64,000 bases of DNA from Chinchilla lanigera (Eukaryota; Chordata; Mammalia; Rodentia; Chinchillidae): NCBI RefSeq assembly GCF_000276665.1, contig NW_004955417.1:29396321-29460320 (forward strand), written 5' to 3'. Position 1 is the first letter of the stretch. The number at the start of each line of letters is the position of its first letter. The notes below the pieces were generated by a model, which was not told where the DNA came from, ran no database searches, and was given only the letters and a program-made list of their open reading frames with translations. Of the stretch, positions 35,521 to 47,190 are shown in pieces. The translations under genes were made by a program, and so were the position numbers.

Positions 35521-36770
35521 ATCTCCTTGGTGTCTTATTTTGGTGGAGGGTATGGTATGGTTGGTTCCATAGGCAACTGTTCACATTTAAGTAATTAAAT
35601 ATAACTGCCTTTGATGTCATCAAGACAGAAAGAGTGCCTATTTGGAGCTATTCTGGAATGGACCGGAACTCTTCTCCACAGTGAGAGGAGTTTGGCTGAG
35701 TCACAGGAAGGGCTCATTAGCAGCACTCTGGCCTGGAGTCCGTGGGAAGAACACTGACAGTCTGTGACTTCCGCTTGACACTGTGTGCAAGGCTCGGCAG
35801 TAGGGCTGCTTTATTTCCTCCTGAAAATTCCCCAGAACAACTTCTATTTGGATTATCATCCAACTGGTACTTAACTTTTGCTACTTAGAAAATAAACTTA
35901 GCTTTCTTACATAACACAGGTGGCTTGCTAGACACTAACTCCGGCAGTCGGTACAGGTCGATTAGTATTAATCTGGAGAAGCAGCGTACCACATGCCTTT
36001 TCAGTAGAGCCAGAATCTTTAGCCCCTGAGATGACGCAGTAAACCTGCATGAGAATTTCAGAGTAAAATTTGTTCACTGGTAAAGCATGAATCTATCGGT
36101 GGTGCCACACTTTTTTAGAGATAGACATGCAATATGTGCGAAAATTAATTACATAGGCTAAAATTAGTTACAAATAAAATTCAAACACTAGAAACAAGGC
36201 ATTGCTTTGTTCTTTCACACGGTTGCGACAAAGGTGCCTATTTAACTGCGTTACCCACGGAGGCGGGATGCACAGAGAAGCAAGGTTATTGGGGACCGGT
36301 GGTGGGCACCCAGTCCACGACTGAGCACTGACCCTGAAGGGCGGGAGGGGAGAATAGTTGCAAGGTTCTAGCTGTGCGTCTAGTTCCGGGTCTAGGGAGG
36401 GGGTGGTGCTGATATGACTTAGTGCAGTTATGGAAAGACGACAAAGCACAGGCTTAGCTTGCGACAAAGGAACGACGGTGTTTGACATTTTACATGGGGA
36501 CAGGCAGTGTTATGACAGAGGCTGGGGTGGTATCGGGTTAGGTAACTATGACAACATTTAGAAGAAACAAACTTAAAGAAACAGAAAGTTAAGCTTTACA
36601 ATGGCACTGGAACACAAAATGGTGTTGGTTTAGTTTTTTTCCATATCAACACAAAATGAAAATAAAATAAAATAAATATAATGTGTTGGTCATTTTATCT
36701 TGTATCTTATTTTTAAATTTATGAGTAGAATAAGAAATTAAGAAATTGATGTGCTTTAAATATTCTTCTT
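35521..36770. other. Unassigned non-coding stretch
   Basis: Near 36180-36540 there is a CpG-containing segment with the minus-strand open frame 36168-36488. It may be an unrecognised repeat. An AT-rich A/T run lies at 36655-36720. No gene was recognised. Confidence 0.4.
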
Positions 36771-36900
36771 TGTTTGTTTTGAAACACAGCCTCGCTATGC
36801 GGCCCATAGTCACTGTGGGGCCTCGAATTCACCACCTTCCTGCCTCAGCCTTCGACCTCAGCCTCCTGAATACTGGGATAAGAGGAATGTACCCCCCAGC
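36771..36900 (-). mobile_element. Diverged B1 SINE
   Basis: Reversed B1 wording: 'tttgaaacacagcctcgctatgcgg', 'cctgcctcagccttcgacc', 'gcctcctgaatactgggat'. Flanks 'tattcttctt' and 'tgttcttctg' may be the target duplication. The open frame 36746-37018 reads through it. Confidence 0.8.
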
Positions 36901-37190
36901 TGTTCTTCTGAGTCATTCATCCCATAAATCTGGCACTAAATTCGTGTCGCTACATGCTAAGCCTGACACACCTGAGGGTCACTTGCGCTCCCGCATCAGA
37001 GCCCTTCAAACGGAATAAGGAATAGAAGTTAGTACAGGGTCTCATGAAATATGAGAAGGAGGAAAACAGTGTTAGCTTTGAAATAACTGGCTTTTGTTGT
37101 TGTTCTTGTCATTTGTTATATTTTAGCACATGCTACCTTCCTCTTGGAACATGAACTTGCCAAGCTGCTCCAGGGTTGGCAGAAAGACCA
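36901..37190. other. Unassigned non-coding stretch
   Basis: Nothing recognisable. Confidence 0.4.
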
Positions 37191-37192
37191 AG

Positions 37193-37360
37193 GAAACGCG
37201 CGCGCCAGAGCGTGGCTGGGGCCCCTGCCACCTGCTGGGAGCTGGTGTGGTCAGGGGCGTGGGCATGCGCACTGCGCCGTGCAGGAGGCAGGGAGGGGAG
37301 CACGCCCTCAGAACTGCTTGCAGGAGCCGGAAGCCCGTGGGGGGCGCGGCACTAAAAGTC
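37193..37360. promoter_or_regulatory. CpG-dense patch, possible small CpG island
   Basis: I count 14 CpG dinucleotides in about 165 bp, starting with 'aaacgcgcgcgccagagcg' and ending 'ggggggcgcggcac'. This is far denser than the surrounding CpG-poor DNA. GC-rich sequence continues at lower CpG density to about 38030. It may mark a promoter of an unannotated transcript or an unmethylated regulatory element. Overlapping open frames on both strands (37123-37654) are not convincing genes. Confidence 0.4.
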
Positions 37361-38540
37361 TCTCCAAATTCCAGCCTCCATAAGTTACCAAACTTTTTAA
37401 ATTCTAAAAGAAACACTGACAACAGAGGTAATTTGGAAGACAAAAGTCTCCCCAACTATACTCTTTTAATTGACTGTCTCAGGCCCCACTCTCGGCTGTG
37501 GTCGGGCCTCACGTCCCCCACAAGGTCCCAGCCCTCCCTCACTCCTGGTTCGGGACCCCCGGCTCCCTGGAACCCCAACCCAAGGCCTGGGCCTGAGGAC
37601 AGCACCTTGCGCGGCTCTGGAGTAGTGGAGTCTGCAGCTCTCGGAGTTCTGTGATCTTCCAGCCCACGCTTTCTGAAATGAGTCCCGTCCGAGGCAGACT
37701 CACCTTTCTGTCTGGTGACCCCCTCCCATCAACAAGTGTGCCTGTGTCCGGGGCCTGCCGGGGTCCCAGCCTGTGACACGGCTCAGACTGCCCCAACCCC
37801 ACCCATCTGAGGTAAGGCTGCAATCTCAACCTTCCCCGATGCTGTGTGACCGTCTGGCTGGCCTCTGGATCTCTACCTCTCATTGTCAGGTCTGGTGTCC
37901 TTTGTCACTGTGCGGCTTACGCGTCCTGCGGGCAGCGTGGAAAGGGTGTGTTGTCCCAGGCCAGGGACTGTGGACAACCGTGTTCTTGACTGTGGCCACA
38001 CGCACGCAGGCGAAGAGAGTGGGCCCAGCTACAGAAATGTGTGAATGTACTGGCTTCCAAACACGGAAAATGGTCTGTTACCATTTCCACTATGCTTTTG
38101 ATTAAGATTTTAATTTTTAATTTTTATGTCTCTGATCATCAGCAAATCTTTTAATATTCTGCAGAATCATGTAATCAATGTGTTTCAGTTATGCTAACAC
38201 AAAAGTAAACATGCAATTCAGGAAATGTAATGAGATTGGCCAACTCTTTAAAAGCTGGTTTTTCTTGGTCTCCAGGAAAGAAGGATAGGAATCAACCGTC
38301 AAGGCGCCCAGTGACAGTGGGGACGTCTGTAACGACGTGCCTCCCTTGGACTCAGTTAAGCTTGACCCACTGACTTGATGGATCAGTTTATTGCCTGTAT
38401 GAAGAAAGACTAGGAAGGTGACACAAGAACATAGTATTTTGTTAATAATTAGTCACATTAATTATTTATATTTTGTGAGCCTAAATGTGCTTCAGACTTT
38501 AAGCTAATATTCACAATAATGACGTGTTGATGATATCACT
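37361..38540. other. Unassigned stretch, GC-rich to about 38030 then AT-rich
   Basis: Competing open frames lie at 37539-38105 on both strands. None has a recognised motif. No repeat was recognised. Confidence 0.4.
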
Positions 38541-38544
38541 CTTA

Positions 38545-38705
38545 GCTATCAAGCATAAATTATGTATCAGACATTGCTAAATACTCAGCACTTATTACCC
38601 CAATTTTCATAAATCCTCTACAAACTATTTTGCACATGAAGCAACTGGGAATCTGACAGCATAAGTGACTTGCCGAAGACTCAGTGATAGTAAATGTGTA
38701 CAAAA
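38545..38705 (-). mobile_element. MIR SINE relic
   Basis: 'ttgctaaatactcagcacttatt', 'ttttgcacatgaagcaactggg' and 'gtgacttgccgaagactcag' follow the reversed MIR core closely. Confidence 0.65.
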
Positions 38706-39101
38706 TAATTAATTCTGCAGTGGGGAAATGCCATTTTTAAGGTACCCCACAAATATTCATTTACTAGTTTAAAAAATGGTGTGACATGCTCTCTTGATAC
38801 TGAGAAAGACTGTGAGTGCATTTTATGTCTTTCTAAACACTTGAGGGCATTTATACAAGACAAAATAGAAACATGCTTACTTTTTACTCTGTAAAACAAG
38901 ATGTTCCTTCTTCCTTGGAGTTTTGTTTTCTATTTGTATTGGAATAGGGAACTAAACACAAATTTCTATCACTACCTCCTGCTCTTTGTCCCTTCAAAAA
39001 TGTGCCAGGTTAGTTTCAGGCTTGAGAACTTATTTTCTTTCATAACTTTCCCAATTTCTCTGAGCACGCCTAGAAAAACAGAACACTGAGTGTTGAGTAG
39101 G
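38706..39101. other. Unassigned AT-rich non-coding stretch
   Basis: Nothing recognisable. Confidence 0.45.
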
Positions 39102-39461
39102 TGTCATGGTTTAGCTCTAACATGTCCCCTTGGAGTCTCATGTGTGTGGGAGGGGACTGGGTCATGGGGTGCTGTAATCATCAGTGAATTCATCCGTGGG
39201 TGAGCTCCTGGCTGACTGCTGCTAGGAGGTGGTCAGTAGGGTAGGGCTGGACGGGTGAACTCTTGGCCCTGGTTCCCCCTTCTCAGCCTGCTTCCTGGCT
39301 GCTGCAGGGTTGGGCACCTTTCCTCTGCTTTCCTCTCTGCCACCGCTCCTGCCTTGGGGCCGGCTGACCGTGCTCTGACACTGTGAGCCAAGGGAAACCC
39401 ACCCTCCTGTGAGTTGCGGGTGTCACACATTCATCTCAGCAACGGAAAGGTGACCAAAGCA
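39102..39461 (+). mobile_element. MaLR-type solo LTR
   Basis: Starts TGTCATGGTTTAGCTCTAAC and ends 'cagcaacggaaaggtgaccaaagca', with 'gtgggaggggactgggtcatg' and 'cactgtgagccaaggg' in family order. It is about 360 bp. Flanks 'gtagg' and 'gtaat' share three bases, so a target duplication is not established. Confidence 0.75.
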
Positions 39462-40041
39462 GTAATAGTAGGAGACCCTGTGTCCGAAGTGGCTTCCTTG
39501 GCCTCTCCTTGCTGAGCCACTGCCATGGAGTCGGTGTGTTGTATCAAATAATCAAGAATAAATGTGTTCAGTGATTAACATGGTCTCCAAAGTGTTCCGA
39601 GAACAGCTTAAGTTCCGGGTTACAATCTAATTTGGAATGTTACTTATTCTGTGGAGAGAGTTGGATGTGAAGGTACAAGTTATCCATCACCTGGTAATGT
39701 TATGTGCACACATGCAAGTGTTTGCATATGTCTGAAAGATGTGGTATTTGTTTTTGTATTTGAAATAAGTATAAAATTTGATCTATGTGTACATTTTTAG
39801 AGAAATACCTGATAATAAGTGTATGTGGAAATAATTTTGCATATTTTTATGCATGGTTTTCCTTCTCAGCGTCAATATCTAATACAACACCTAGCATTTA
39901 CTAAGGATTAATCCAATATTTTAGGATGAATTAATGGATTATTTTCTGTCTCAGTATCAGCCTACAAGTACAGTACCAGTAATAACCTCAACCACTTATT
40001 TCTGCATGTTCTTGAAAACTGAGAACACTAAGGGGACTTAC
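39462..40041. other. Unassigned non-coding stretch
   Basis: Nothing recognisable. Confidence 0.45.
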
Positions 40042-40145
40042 GAATGAAGGCTCTGTAGGCTTCTAGTATGGAATCTTTGGAACTGAGCATAACTCCGAAG
40101 TCACAGTCGATAGATGCCTGATTATCAAAGGAAGCATCAGCTTCC
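40042..40145 (-). CDS. Candidate internal coding exon, unknown gene
   Basis: On the minus strand an acceptor 'tctccattgcag' (AG at 40147-40146) is followed by a 104-bp open segment. It ends at a near-ideal donor, ATTC then GTAAGT (GT at 40041-40040). Entering in phase 2 and leaving in phase 1, it reads EADASFDNQASIDCDFGVML, then SSKDSILEAYRAFI: acidic, soluble-looking, no low complexity and no repeat similarity. The other frames are less protein-like. The frame is also open upstream to 40315, but that part lies before the acceptor and is not needed. Length and phases are typical of internal mammalian exons. I cannot name the family. No neighbouring exon with compatible phase was found, so a long-intron gene on the minus strand is inference. 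Confidence 0.5.
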
Positions 40146-42759
40146 CTGCAATGGAGAGGAGCGCACATCACCGCAGACCAACGGAGCAAAAATGTACCGC
40201 ACTGAAGAACCACTGCCTGCGTCGCTGTGGAGAGCTCAGCCAGTCTCCTCTCCCAATGGGTTCCTCTCTCCGGTTCCCTGAGGACACCCAGGAGCCGACT
40301 CTCACGTCCTTCCAATTGGCAGTATATTTACACTTGCCCTTGAAGTATTTGAAGATTTAAAACTTCAGACAGGAAGGAGTTTTCTCCTGCAACATCTCCA
40401 TAGTTTATTTCTTGTTAAATACAGAAATAGGAAACCCAAAGCACCAGCCACAAAATCCAAGAAACCCAGTGGAACGTGTGTTCTAACCCCAGACACAACA
40501 AGACGCTCTCCGTCAACACCACCCTGCCCGCCCTGCTCCGAGTTGAGCTTCCTTTTCTCTTGCTATTGCAGAAATTAAAAGTGGAAATGAACCTTTGGGG
40601 ACTCTGTAGTCTTTGCGGACAGCTGGGTACTTCCCACTTGTGGCCTCTGGACAGATCCTGCTCGTCTCTGGGCGGCAGGGAGCGTCTCCTGCCGCTGAGC
40701 AGCCCCAACCTGCAGGCCTGATTCCTGACAGGCTCTGCCAGCTCTGAGGGCAACTGCCATCCAGTTTCCTTCGGTTCCATGTGGATGTATCTGGGTGAAA
40801 AGTGAGCTGGCCAAGAAGGCTGTGTGGGAATGTGGAAGAATACTGTGAGATAATCGGTCATCTAAGGAAACTACCTAGGGGCCTTCTGGACCGAGTGTGG
40901 AAAATAAACGTCACCTGATTTACTGCAACAAGCAGAGGAAGCTGTGTTTATCAACAGAGAACTTCAGACTACTTGATGCTTATGAACCCCAGGAATTAAA
41001 ATGAACTCTATCAGGACTGCCAGGTTCCAGAAAGAAAGCTGACCTGCTGGTGCAGGCTGGCATGTGTGAGAGAGAAGGCTGATCCTGCCACCAGGGCAGC
41101 GTGCCCAAAAGCACTGCTTATTGAGCTGTGAGCAGGACCGGGAGCGAAGCAGCTATGCACATCGATCCGTGAGGAGGGTCAGGGAATTGAGAACTCGTCC
41201 ACGGCACCTGAGAGAATCAAAGCAGCTTGAAACACGCATGCAGTGTAAGAATCATTTCAATTCCCTGGGTCTCTTCTATTCTCTGTCTAAAAATAACTGG
41301 AAGAAATCCCATCTGTTTAAAATGCAGGATACAAAATTAAAAGCATGGAACATTAGAAGCCAGTGTTCATATAGACATATTTGCATGCAGATTGAATTCA
41401 AAATATACATGAAGGATAGAACAGCAAAAAGAAAATGTTAAAAAAATAAGATCACAACCAAATCTACTTTCGGAGCAAGCAAAACCAAGGTGTAATAGTC
41501 CACCTATGGCTTTTCACATGACTCTGACCCTTTAAGTTTTAGAGCAATTTGGCCAGTTTTGTACTTGAGAGGACACCAGCTGTAAAGAAGGAACTTTTGC
41601 TGTGATGACCGTCATCTCTAACTTTGACAATGTAAGGTGTCTGGGTTTCCCTAAAATGGGATATCTCACCACCAGTAATTAAAACTCATTCTGGGTATGA
41701 GAAGCTACATAACATAAACTTTAAGTGCAAGTTCCTGATGACACATAGTTAAGACCTAAGAGAGGAAATCAACCTGACCCCCAAAAAATAATCTGAAAAC
41801 TTTTGTTGAAATACTCCTGCAGTGAAGTTTGGGCTCCATCCCTGTGACATGTGAGGGCACGGGAAAAGGCCGCGGCTTCCTCCGTCCTGTGTTGGCCATG
41901 GCCATCCCCATGCCCCTGGAGAGTTTGACGTGTGGACATGAGTCTGCCTTCAAATCCCCGGGAGTCAGGAGTCACTCCCCGGTTTCCAGCCCAACCTGAT
42001 GGCGTCATTTGTATTTGGTAAAGAGCCCATCCTCACATAAGATCACCCTCGGAGGAACTGAGAGGTCATCAGCACAGGAGTTTTGAGACACTTCAACTCA
42101 TAGCATCACAGGATAAGTATTTAATTACCAAATAATTGATTGGTTTTGTGAATAAAGAAGTATATCACCTAGGTAGAGACAGATGCTATGATTGATTATT
42201 GCACTGGCGACGAAGGATCTTTTAGTTTATACAAAAGGTCTAGATAATATAGGAATTGATGTAAAGAATAGAAAGATGATATGATCAGATCCCTATTATG
42301 GTGAAAATAATTTTCAAATTTATGTGTATATACCTATAATAAAAACTTTTGCCGTTTGTAACACTTTAAATTCATCATGTTAGGAAATTTTCAAAAGGAA
42401 TTTGGAAGTCCTAAAGTACTTATTTTTTTAGTAAATAAATTGCTCTAAATATACAGAAACAAGTAATTTTGGAAATAAAACTTTTTAATTTAGTCACCAG
42501 AGAAAGCCACATGTCACTGTACATAGTAATTTAAAGAGTAGATGTTAATATAGTAGAAATTATACACGTTGGTAAATATTACATTTATGAAAATGAGAAA
42601 ATCATGAAATTGTACTAAAAATAACTCATGTTTGAATACTGTGTTCATCTTTAAACTTCCTAACCAACAACAGCAGAATGAACATTCTTTATAAGTGTGT
42701 GTCGTACTTTCACCAAAAGAAACCATTTTCTGTGTTTACTGGTAGGTCTCAAATTCAAA
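40146..42759. other. Unassigned non-coding stretch
   Basis: Chance open frames lie at 40415-40861 and 41121-41441. No exon signals or dated repeats were recognised. Confidence 0.4.
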
Positions 42760-43165
42760 ATATTCAAGACATATAAACTGCTTTCTCTGACTACAGTCAA
42801 ATTAATCAATAACAGAAATATTCCTGGAGGAGTCCCAAAACATTTGGAAATGAAGACCCTTCAAAATAATTCATGGGTTAAGGAAGAAGCTGGAAGGAAA
42901 ATTGCATAGTATCTTGAACTGACTGAAGATTAAAATGCTGTATCAAAATCTGTGGGATGCTGATAATAAGCAATAAATAGAAAACACTAAATACCTGTCT
43001 TTAAAATAAACAGGTAAGGTTGTGAATCAATGATCTCAGCTTCTATTTTTAAAAAACATATTTAAAATAAAGAGCAAACTAAACTTAAAGTAAGCAGAAA
43101 AAGAGTTTAAAATTCAGGCTAGGATCTACAGAATGAAAATCAGAAAAGGAACAGAAAAAACAAAA
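42760..43165 (+). mobile_element. Old L1 ORF2 fragment
   Basis: The wording follows the L1 ORF2 reverse-transcriptase upstream region: 'aataacagaaatattcctgg', 'ccaaaacatttggaaatg', 'aataattcatgggttaagg', 'tatcaaaatctgtgggatgc', 'taaacttaaagtaagcag'. Several frameshifts and stops are present, so it is a dead fragment. Confidence 0.75.
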
Positions 43166-43657
43166 CATCAGTGAAATCTACCCTGCCTATCCACAAAGTT
43201 GGAAAACCTCCAAGTAGTTGGACCAGAAGACCCACGGGGACTGGGGTGCTGACGTTTCCACACAATCCCCAGAGTTGCGGCAGTCACCTTCGGAGTCCAG
43301 CTTTTCTGCTGGTAGACCCAAAAAAGAGCACTTCCCGCCCTTCTGGCGACCGCAGCCTCTTTGCAGGCCAAGCGTGCGGCTATCTTTGGGGCCACGGGTA
43401 GAATTCTCCACTGTGTTCTAGAAGCTCCAGATGGACCCGGCACCCACCGGAACGCAGAGCTTCTGCAGAGGGGTGAGCATGCATTGGAAGATACGAATGT
43501 GTGAAGTGGCCAGCAGTACAGGGGCAGCTCTCAGAGTCAGGGAAGGAACAGCAGGCGTCTCTCTCGCTTATGGTGTCTGATTTGTTTTTTCCTACTGGGG
43601 AGTCTAAGCCTCTTTGATATGCTTTGTCCACCTGCATTTTCTCTTTGAAGGCTGCAT
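43166..43657. other. Unassigned non-coding stretch
   Basis: The minus-strand open frames 43168-43637 compete with plus-strand frames and have no recognised motif. Confidence 0.4.
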
Positions 43658-43853
43658 TGTCATACTTTTTTTGGTCTATCTTTTCTTTTTTTTGGTTTTT
43701 TGAGACAGGGTCTTGCTATTTAGCTCAGGCTGGCCTTCAACTCATTATGTAGTCCAGGCTGGCTTTGAATTCATGACAGTCCTCCTGCCTCAGCCTCCCG
43801 AGTGCTGGGATTACAGGCATGAGGCACCACACCCAGCTGTCATACTGTTTTTG
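43658..43853 (-). mobile_element. B1 SINE with target duplication
   Basis: The reversed B1 body at 43674-43837 reads 'ttttgagacagggtcttgc', 'gctcaggctggccttcaac', 'cctcctgcctcagcctccc', 'gtgctgggattacaggcat', 'caccacacccagct'. It is flanked by tgtcatactttttttg (43658-43673) and tgtcatactgtttttg (43838-43853), a 16-bp duplication with one mismatch. Confidence 0.93.
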
Positions 43854-44066
43854 TTCACTTCTTATTATTTATGCCCTAAAACTTTATAAAAATACATTGT
43901 ATAATGAGAGCATCGTTATGTCTTGAATATGTCCCCATAACTACAAATACGCAAGTGTTTTCCTCAAGCAAGCACTTATCTTGCGGTATTCCTTTTGGTG
44001 TCTTCCATGACACATTTTTACTTACACTCTATGTACTTAAATGCCCTTCTTTCCTTTCTTCCTGCC

Positions 44067-44834
44067 AGTAGAGGACCACCTTGGTGACTCTCCTTGAAAG
44101 AGGAGCAATTGCCTCCATTTTGGCTGAGCCTGACCCTATTTCCGTATATTGATTTCCATATATTGCAGAGCTGGCTAGGACTTGCCCTTATCCCTTCAAC
44201 TGGCTTTAAGCAATGCATATCAGTCTAGCCCAGGTGCTGATGGTGGTCTTTGGAGATGGCAGGCATATTTCCCAGGACCCCTGTTGCTCCCTCACGTGAG
44301 CTGGGATGAGGCAGGTTGTGTGAGCCAATGCTCCACGCTGTTAGCTGGCATGAGCCTTGGGATAGAGGCTGTGACTTCTTGGAGCTTCAAACATTACACA
44401 TCAAAGCTGAAGCACTGACTCCAAACCATTAGATACTGTTTCAGTTGTGTTATGCAGATTACTCTTTCTGCGTATCCTTCTCTCTGCATTTGCAGAGGTG
44501 ATTTTTGGTCTCCTACCTAGCCCAGCTCACAGCACTCACTTACTTTCCACAGTTCTCAGTCACTTATCCTTAAGCCACTCCTTTCTTCATAAATGAATAA
44601 AACCTGAGTTGGGCCTTGGGTTGAGGTCTTTGTTCCGGATGGCCATCACTGAGGCTGGGCTTTGGACCCTTTGGCTCCGCATAACTACAAATATGCCTTA
44701 GTGTCTTTATTCTTGCCATGGGTTGCACTGGAAGTGGTAGATTGGAATTAACTTGCTAGAATTCCAGTCACTTTTCATGGGATCACAAATACAACTTCCT
44801 GGGCTGTGGCAAGGACTGGGATGGGCTCTCTATA
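44067..44834 (+). mobile_element. Solo ERV LTR, copy 2 of a 750-770-bp family
   Basis: About 768 bp, aligned by eye with copies at 18002-18747 and 32889-33648. The flanks are CCTGCC (44061-44066) and CTTGCC (44835-44840), a 6-bp duplication with one change. AATAAA lies at 44596-44601. The first base pair has drifted from TG. Open frames at 44018-44418 belong to this LTR. Confidence 0.78.
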
Positions 44835-44949
44835 CTTGCCTTTCTTTTTGTTTTTCCCTGTCAATGACTTCTAAATTTCCCACTTTACAAATGCTACCCA
44901 AGATGTGGTATATGAAATCTATTAACTATTCTTTCAACATATTATTCTT

Positions 44950-45950
44950 TTGTATTAAGAATAAATCCTTAATTCATTATTTTTGTGTATGATATAAGAT
45001 CACCTTTATTTTCTTCCAGAATAAATGCCAATTAAAGCACCACCTTTATCAAATAAAACAGTTGCACTTCCTACAGTATTGAAATGCAGGAACTTTGGTA
45101 CAAAGAATTTCTATTTACATTGAAAAATATATTTTAGATTTCTTTTTTTTCCCCAAAATATTTTTGTTTTGCTCCAATATCAGTATCAACCTACTATATT
45201 TATAGTGAAATTAACAAGTCCTACAAATTTTTAATTTGTCTTACTGGTTATTTTAGATTTTATGGCTATATAATGCAATCATCTGCAAATCTAAATGTGT
45301 TTCTCCTTTTCCAGTATTTAACATTTTTTCTTATTTCATCATTCTGGCCAGAATTACCATCAGTATTACAACACAGGGATAATTGGAGTACTCCTTATTG
45401 TAATGGAAATGACTTTGTTACTTACCAGTTGGCATACTTGCTTTGTGCTTGGCGTTTGTTTATAATCCTGTAGAATCTGAATTTTTTAGTTCACAAATAG
45501 GTATTGAGTAACATAACTCATGTAAATATGATGATTTGAATAATGTATAACAATAATATAAAGTTGGTCTAATCAACTCACTTTAATTATGAATAAATTT
45601 TTTTCTTATTTTCACATCTTCATTTAGAAGATCTACAAAACTTTACTGAAGCATTTTTATCAACTTATGTAACTTATGTAAACAGCAATCTCCCACCTAC
45701 AATTTGTAGATTTCTTAATCATTCTAATCATAATATGTGTATCTTATTGTTTACCAAAATTTGTTTTCTTAGAATAAAACTTATTTTGGTCATGTTGAAT
45801 TAACTAATTGATGAATGTAATAAATGGATACTAGAGATTTTACATATCTCTAAGTAAATTTGATCTATGCTTCCTTTTTTTGTATTGATAGTACATATAT
45901 AATATGTAGAAGAAATTTGTATTAATTTGATGCTTTATAAAATTTTATTC
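44950..45950 (-). mobile_element. Old L1 ORF2 relic, antisense
   Basis: Plus-strand wording is the antisense of L1 ORF2, in the expected order: 'tttgtgtatgatataagatc', later 'gcaatcatctgcaaatcta', 'atcattctggccagaattac', 'aataaaacttattttggtcatg', and 'gattttacatatctctaag'. The copy is heavily decayed and starts soon after the LTR at 44067-44834. Confidence 0.65.
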
Positions 45951-46739
45951 TGTTTTCTAAGATGGTTTAAGTGTAATAAGAAGTAAAGCCTCTTTAAAAG
46001 TTAGGTTAAAATGAGCCATAAACCTAGGCTTATACCTTCTTAACGCAGTGACTTTCCAATTATTGCCACAAGTTATCTATCACATTGCACATGGCGGACT
46101 ATAAACTTTTTGATGCATTTATCTTTTGTATTGCTTTTTGTTTTGAATTTCTTTCAGCTCAGATTTCAGTAAAACTCCTAAATCATTACTGTTGGGTTAA
46201 CGATAGGCTCATACAGACTAGCTTTCAGCCGTGAAGCTCTCCCGCTTCCTCGTAAAAGGGAAAGCTGACATCTCACAGAGGAACCAGCTGCGTATCGAGG
46301 GCCTCGGTGTCCCTGATGCCCCGGTGCTCCCCGTGCCCCGAGTCGTGGCAAAGCTGAAATCCTCAAAAGGCGGAGAAGTAGAAGGCCCTGCGGCTTCACT
46401 GCGAACTGACACACCAGTGAGGGGGTGCGTAGTCCACTTTGTGCTGCAGGCCAGTCGTGAACCCCCTTCCTGTTTCAGAGCTTTTCGTGGTATCATTAGA
46501 TTCTGTCACCCAGTGGAAGGGGAAGTTGAGCGCAGACGAAAGCAGTTCCCAGCTATTGATGGCAAAAAGAAAGGGTGCTTGGAGATTGAAGGCAAGACCA
46601 AAGCAAGCAAGACTTTTCTCTAAGATTATTATGTGTCCTGTCTCTGCTATCTCTATTCACGTCAATTGTTTCACCCCCAGCAGTTCTTCAACCTCAACAA
46701 AACTTCGGTTCCTATTCAATTTGTCACAAGCACTGTGAT
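45951..46739. other. Unassigned stretch with CpG-containing open frame
   Basis: The 130-codon plus-strand frame at 46231-46623 is basic and Ser/Lys-rich, and the minus strand is also open over much of it. I recognise no family. No acceptor or donor frames it well. It may be a pseudogene fragment. Confidence 0.35.
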
Positions 46740-47190
46740 AACCTGAAAAATCTCCAGCACCTGTGAATGTTACCTTCCAGTCCAAAGCATGGATGTTAAC
46801 CTTATTTGGAAAAAGGGTCTTTGCGAATGTGATTAAGATCTCATGATGAAGACACCATTCTCAGTTACTCCAGGCCATGAACACCCTCAGAGTGTCCTTA
46901 GCAGAGAAATGCACAGGAGGGTTTGGCAAAGATACACACACACATATGTGTGTGCGCACGTGTGCAGACACACACACACACAAGAAAGCAAAGCAGAGAC
47001 CTCAGCGGAGACTGCTGTGTCCTTGTGCCCAGAGCACAGAGAGATGCCCACAGTCAGCAGGCGACATGGAATGCTCTGTCTTCCTGTGGAGAGAAGATTG
47101 CAGGTGAAGCCTTCCAGGACTGGGAGGCAATGGTTTCTCTGTTGTTTAAAGTCAACAAATTTGTAATAACCTGTTACAACAGCCCTAGGA
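46740..47190 (+). mobile_element. MLT1-like LTR containing a (CA)n tract
   Basis: 'cagtccaaagcatggatg', 'ttatttggaaaaagggtcttt', 'gcgaatgtgattaagatctc' and later 'aggactgggaggcaatggttt', 'aataacctgttacaacagcc' follow an MLT1-type LTR. The CA/TG dinucleotide tract lies at about 46933-46982. Confidence 0.65.
46933..46982. repeat. Compound (CA)n/(TG)n microsatellite
   Basis: 'atacacacacacatatgtgtgtg' in outline, then 'cgcacgtgtgcagacacacacacacacaag' in outline. It is partly self-complementary. The open frames that overlap it have Thr/His runs from this tract. Confidence 0.92.

Noticed and set aside
37123..37654. Overlapping open frames of 110-174 codons on both strands
   Set aside because: Open on both strands in GC-rich DNA where stops are rare. 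No motif, start context or splice evidence.
46231..46623. 130-codon basic frame as a possible processed pseudogene
   Set aside because: No parent protein recognised, no poly(A) tail or target duplication seen, and the opposite strand is open too.
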